NCBI GenBank assembly: GCA_029204225.1
Contig: MU831946.1
Coordinates: 1-64,000, forward strand
Length of the DNA: 64,000 nucleotides
Source: Diphasiastrum complanatum
Taxonomy: Eukaryota; Streptophyta; Lycopodiopsida; Lycopodiales; Lycopodiaceae
Direction of reading: 5' to 3'
Shown here: piece after piece, positions 60,933-64,000 of the stretch
How the letters are laid out: each line of letters begins with the position of its first letter
Numbering within the stretch: the first letter of the stretch is position 1
Made by a program: the position numbers and the translations under genes
The notes under the pieces: model-generated
The model's input: the letters and a program-made list of their open reading frames with translations, nothing else
Database searches by the model: none
What the model was told of the DNA's origin: nothing

Positions 60933-63900
60933 ATGGGCAAATCTGGATATAAAAGCAATTACTGCGGTTTAGAGCATGATGGATGTGTGATTGACACTCC
61001 TCAAATATCAAAAATGCATCAGCGACATCCGAAAGCCGATCACGTATTGCAAACCAAGCGTTGTCTGACTTACACAGATGACGTGATTCCTACTTGCTCC
61101 TCGCTAGGGCAAGTAGCTGAAAATGCTCTTTCTGATTCGTTTGGCGGAGCTTGTGAATCTCCAAGAAAAAAGAACAAGGCGTTGGAGTATCATACTCGTG
61201 CTCATGATCAGAATCCAGGCGTAGCAACCCTGTCAAACACAGCTGCCGGTGTGTTTGCATCAGTGCTGCAAAGCACCGGATCGGATATTGAATATATTAG
61301 AAAAGCTAAGATAAGAGGAAACTATAAGTGTAGCAAGTGTGGCCAGCCTAAAAAGGGGCATGTCTGCATTGATACCCCTGGAAAAATATCATCTGAATCA
61401 AGGAAAGATACTATAGCAGAATCTCCTCGTTCACGCGCTTCTGAATCGGTTCAAGATGACGGTCTTTTGCCTGAGAAAATGGTCCTGGGTGACGCAGAAG
61501 AGTTGGACAAGAGGTATGGTGGCTTGACTACAGCAATAGTTCCCCACACACCTCAGCCTACTTCTACTAGCGGCTTGAATGCTGTGGAGAACAGCCAGAT
61601 GTTCATTGGACTTTCTTACACGACTACCAAAAAGCAAGAGATTTGGAGAAGTAATGCAAGTATGGCAAAGGAACTAACGCCTTTTTCTGGTCTTTCTTCA
61701 CCACCAAATTGCTTTTTCAATGAATATCATGGATCAACAGGGGAAGCTTTCAATCCTCTTGATCGACATGGCAACACTTTTGAAGAGTACGTTGTTACAT
61801 AATGATTTTGCTGTTTAAACATTCTGAAACTTTGTCATGTTCGTTTTTGGTAGATTGGATCAAAGTCATGTTGAGTTCACCTTCACACTTTGTGCTTTAC
61901 ACTTTTGGTTATGTACTAATGTCTAACTCTTAACACCTTCAGGAACAATTCTGGTGAAGGTTGCCAATCCATAGGCATACCGGATACCTGCTTGCTGCAA
62001 ATAATGGCAAGGTTACCTCCCACAGCACTTTTGGTCGCAGGCCATGTCTGCAGGCAATGGCAGCAATGTGCAGAAAGGACCTGGGCTGCTGTAAGGGAAG
62101 CGCATTTGATATTGTCAGTACCTACTTTAGGTTCAACAAATAAAAACGAAGAAATATATAGACTGACTCCATCACCAAGAACATATATTCCATTCATTTT
62201 GCAGAAGTGTTCAAATCTTGTACATCTGATGATCTCGGTATTGAGGTATTGCTTCTTATTTTTGCACATATTCTAAGTTGATTTTGCACATGTTCTAAGT
62301 TGATTGAGATTAATACACAACTGGCTTCCAATTGCTAATATGGTCTCGCAAACACTCACATTTTATAAATATAATGTTAAAGTACTGGAAGTTTAGATTA
62401 TATCAGATCATGCAGTTGTTTTGATTTGCGTTAGTTCCCTTCATTGAATATCTCTTTTATGTTACTTAACATCTACTTAGTTCAAATTTACATAACCTCT
62501 AAAAGAGAGTAAATGCATGACATGTAGTTTACTTGTCTGCTTGGACATGACTACGAAGCTTATCAGCTATAACTGGTCTACCATAAACTGGAGTCTAGAA
62601 TCCAAGTTATGATCAATCAAAAGTCATGCTGATGCTAAGAAGAAATGGACCCTGAGTGTCAATTGGCTTAGAATTTAATGTCCTCTGTTTGCAACATATG
62701 CTTAGCTGCTAGGGAAACATTTTAGAGTTCATAATCGGTCTAGAAACTTCTTGATCATCTAATGCCTTGTGCATCTACAACTAAACAAAGTGTAGTCATT
62801 TGTGAAAATCTAGGTTTTCTTCCGTTCTGGTCCCAAGTGGAAAGAATGAAAGAGGCCTGTCTACCTTGGGCAGTCTGCTGCCTGCCAATGCTTTTATAAG
62901 AGTGGACCATCTGTCGCTTATAAGCAATTTATCTAGTTTGATGACACTGTTTGAACTTTGAAGTCACTGGTGCCAGCCTGTACCCTTTGTTTCCTTGGAT
63001 GGCTGTATTTGAGACTTAAATTGAGCCAGAGTCTCTGCATGAAAGAGGAAGCATCTTGATGCAAAAGCCTCATGATTCCCTCCTGAAATATGATGCAAGT
63101 CTTAGCCAGAGCTTTTTACATTCTTTGGAGAAGTTGTGATATACCACTTATCCATTGTTGAAATCCTTTTATAGTCGATGTAAAAATCTGCTTTAAATAT
63201 TGCTTTATGTTTGTAACCAACAGTACAAACTTCAATCTGCAATATCAACAACTCTCTCATGAACATAAACTTTAAACTGAGGTAATTAGATTTGCACGTT
63301 GGCATAGTAAAAATGAAATGCATTTTATTGTTTCTTGAAACTCGTTTAAAATCTTGATGTTTCAAACAACTTTCAAATGTCCTTTTTCCAAAGTTTTATT
63401 TCTGTAAACGTTTTAAACATCTTTTGGCCTCTTTGACCACAGAAAGTGGTGAAATGGGTCTAACAAGGAGCCAACAGATCCTATTTCATATCCATTATTT
63501 GGTGCATGTTTGTTGGGGGCTGTCCACTATAAAAGTGTCCATTAGTTATGGATAGTGATGAGAATGATTAGAAGGTTTTTTGCTTAGAAGAAGATGCTGG
63601 CTTTTGCTACTCAAGTCTCACAGTAGATTGATTGATATTTTGCTTTCATATGCTCATTCATCTAGGCTCTTGATATTTGACACCCTGCTCTATAGGTCTT
63701 CTATATCTGATCTTGAAAGCTTCCGGACTTTAGGAGTTATATTTATCAAATCAGGATCACCTGTTGCTCAATCTTCTATATTTGATCTGAATGTTATTGT
63801 GCCACAGGAAGTTATTCACTAAGGCTTTTTTTAAAGTGTCTCATAATTTCAGCTTCTATTGGCTAGGATGATTTAAATTCTTTGCTCTTGCTTTCCTCAG

Positions 63901-64000
63901 TTGCATCTGATATGCAGCCTTTTTTGTGTTCATGTTTTCCAGCCAGCTTGATGACACATTTTTAAAGTCCATTGCATCTTCACGGCCAGAGCTATCCTCT
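60933..64000 (+). CDS. F-box/LRR-type protein with CxxC...KKGHxC finger, 5' part
   Basis: Three coding exons can be joined in frame: 60933-61786 (donor GA/GTACGT), 61943-62245 (acceptor CTTCAG; donor GAG/GTATTG) and 63943 onward (acceptor TTTTCCAG), running off the window. Exon 1 begins MGKSGYKSNYCG, is mostly disordered, and near residue 130 has YKCSKCGQPKKGHVC, a short Cys-His finger. Exon 2 encodes an F-box: IPDTCLLQIMARLPPTALLV and AGHVCRQWQQCAERTWAAV, then LQKCSNLVHLMIS, a leucine-rich start. Exon 3 opens with QLDDTFLKSIASSRPELSS, continuing the LRR-like pattern. F-box proteins bind SKP1 in SCF ubiquitin ligases and LRRs usually select the substrate. The ATG is the first in a stop-free frame after a leader exon. 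The frame is intact and splice phases agree, so it is probably a live host gene. The substrate is unknown. Confidence 0.82.
61787..61942 (+). other. Intron 1 of the F-box gene
   Basis: Begins GTACGT and ends CTTCAG. Removing these 156 bp joins codon GA|G and continues ENNSGEGCQS into the F-box. Reading through would hit a stop at 61800, so splicing is required. Confidence 0.8.
62246..63942 (+). other. Intron 2 of the F-box gene (~1.7 kb)
   Basis: Begins GTATTG and ends GTTTTCCAG. The phase (AG|C) is consistent with exons 2 and 3, and the protein on both sides is LRR-like. The other candidate acceptor four bases on (CCAGCCAG) would introduce a stop after six codons and is excluded. No coding block inside was recognised; an additional small exon cannot be ruled out. 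Confidence 0.7.

Overview
This is nuclear DNA of a land plant. The evidence is a DUF3339-type small membrane protein gene, an intron-containing F-box gene, a MULE-like SWIM transposase relic, and nested Ty1/copia, Ty3/gypsy and LINE elements with plant-type features. The species cannot be read from the sequence. Low gene density, long GA/TC microsatellites and thoroughly nested retrotransposons suggest a large genome; a seed-free plant such as a fern is a weak guess.

Layout: (1) 1-2244, old intergenic DNA with a Ty1/copia RNase H relic. (2) 2250-12953, a Ty3/gypsy element ('D', minus strand) with two ~807 bp LTRs, TSD GGATA, decayed gag-pol and a large extra ORF between integrase and the 3' LTR. 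(3) 15775-16210, a candidate small hydrophilic host gene with ACGT-core promoter motifs. (4) 16417-19014, a 5'-truncated LINE with a 13 bp TSD. (5) 19747-24129, a Ty1/copia element ('C', minus) with TSD TGATG and a 5' deletion. (6) 24864-26790, an eroded gypsy RT. (7) 27384-27599, a DUF3339 gene, with a ~1 kb inverted-repeat element beginning about 370 bp upstream of its start. (8) 30816-54946, a rearranged block. (9) 60933-64000, the 5' part of an F-box/LRR gene that runs off the window.

The main finding concerns block 8. A Ty1/copia element ('A') is present as two halves that fit together: 5' LTR end, PBS, gag and protease at 30816-32290 on plus, and GAG-pre-integrase, integrase, RT, RNase H and 3' LTR at 54180-50780 on minus. 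Each half abuts sequence of a second LTR element ('B'). The B LTRs (33566-34485 minus; 54181-54941 plus) are inverted and about 99% identical. The five bases beside the full LTR (ATGTG, 34486-34490) are the reverse complement of those beside the truncated LTR (CACAT, 54942-54946). Re-inverting 34327-54180 restores both a collinear copia element and a solo LTR with a perfect 5 bp TSD. This points to a ~19.9 kb inversion through inverted LTRs, or to an assembly inversion at the same repeats. Inside the inverted block are a second gypsy relic ('E', same lineage as D), a duplicated LINE 3' end with its flank, the MULE relic and a cluster of strong palindromes.

Most coding capacity here is dead transposon. 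The genes likely to be alive are the DUF3339 gene, the F-box gene and possibly the small hydrophilic gene. Divergence counts were made by eye.
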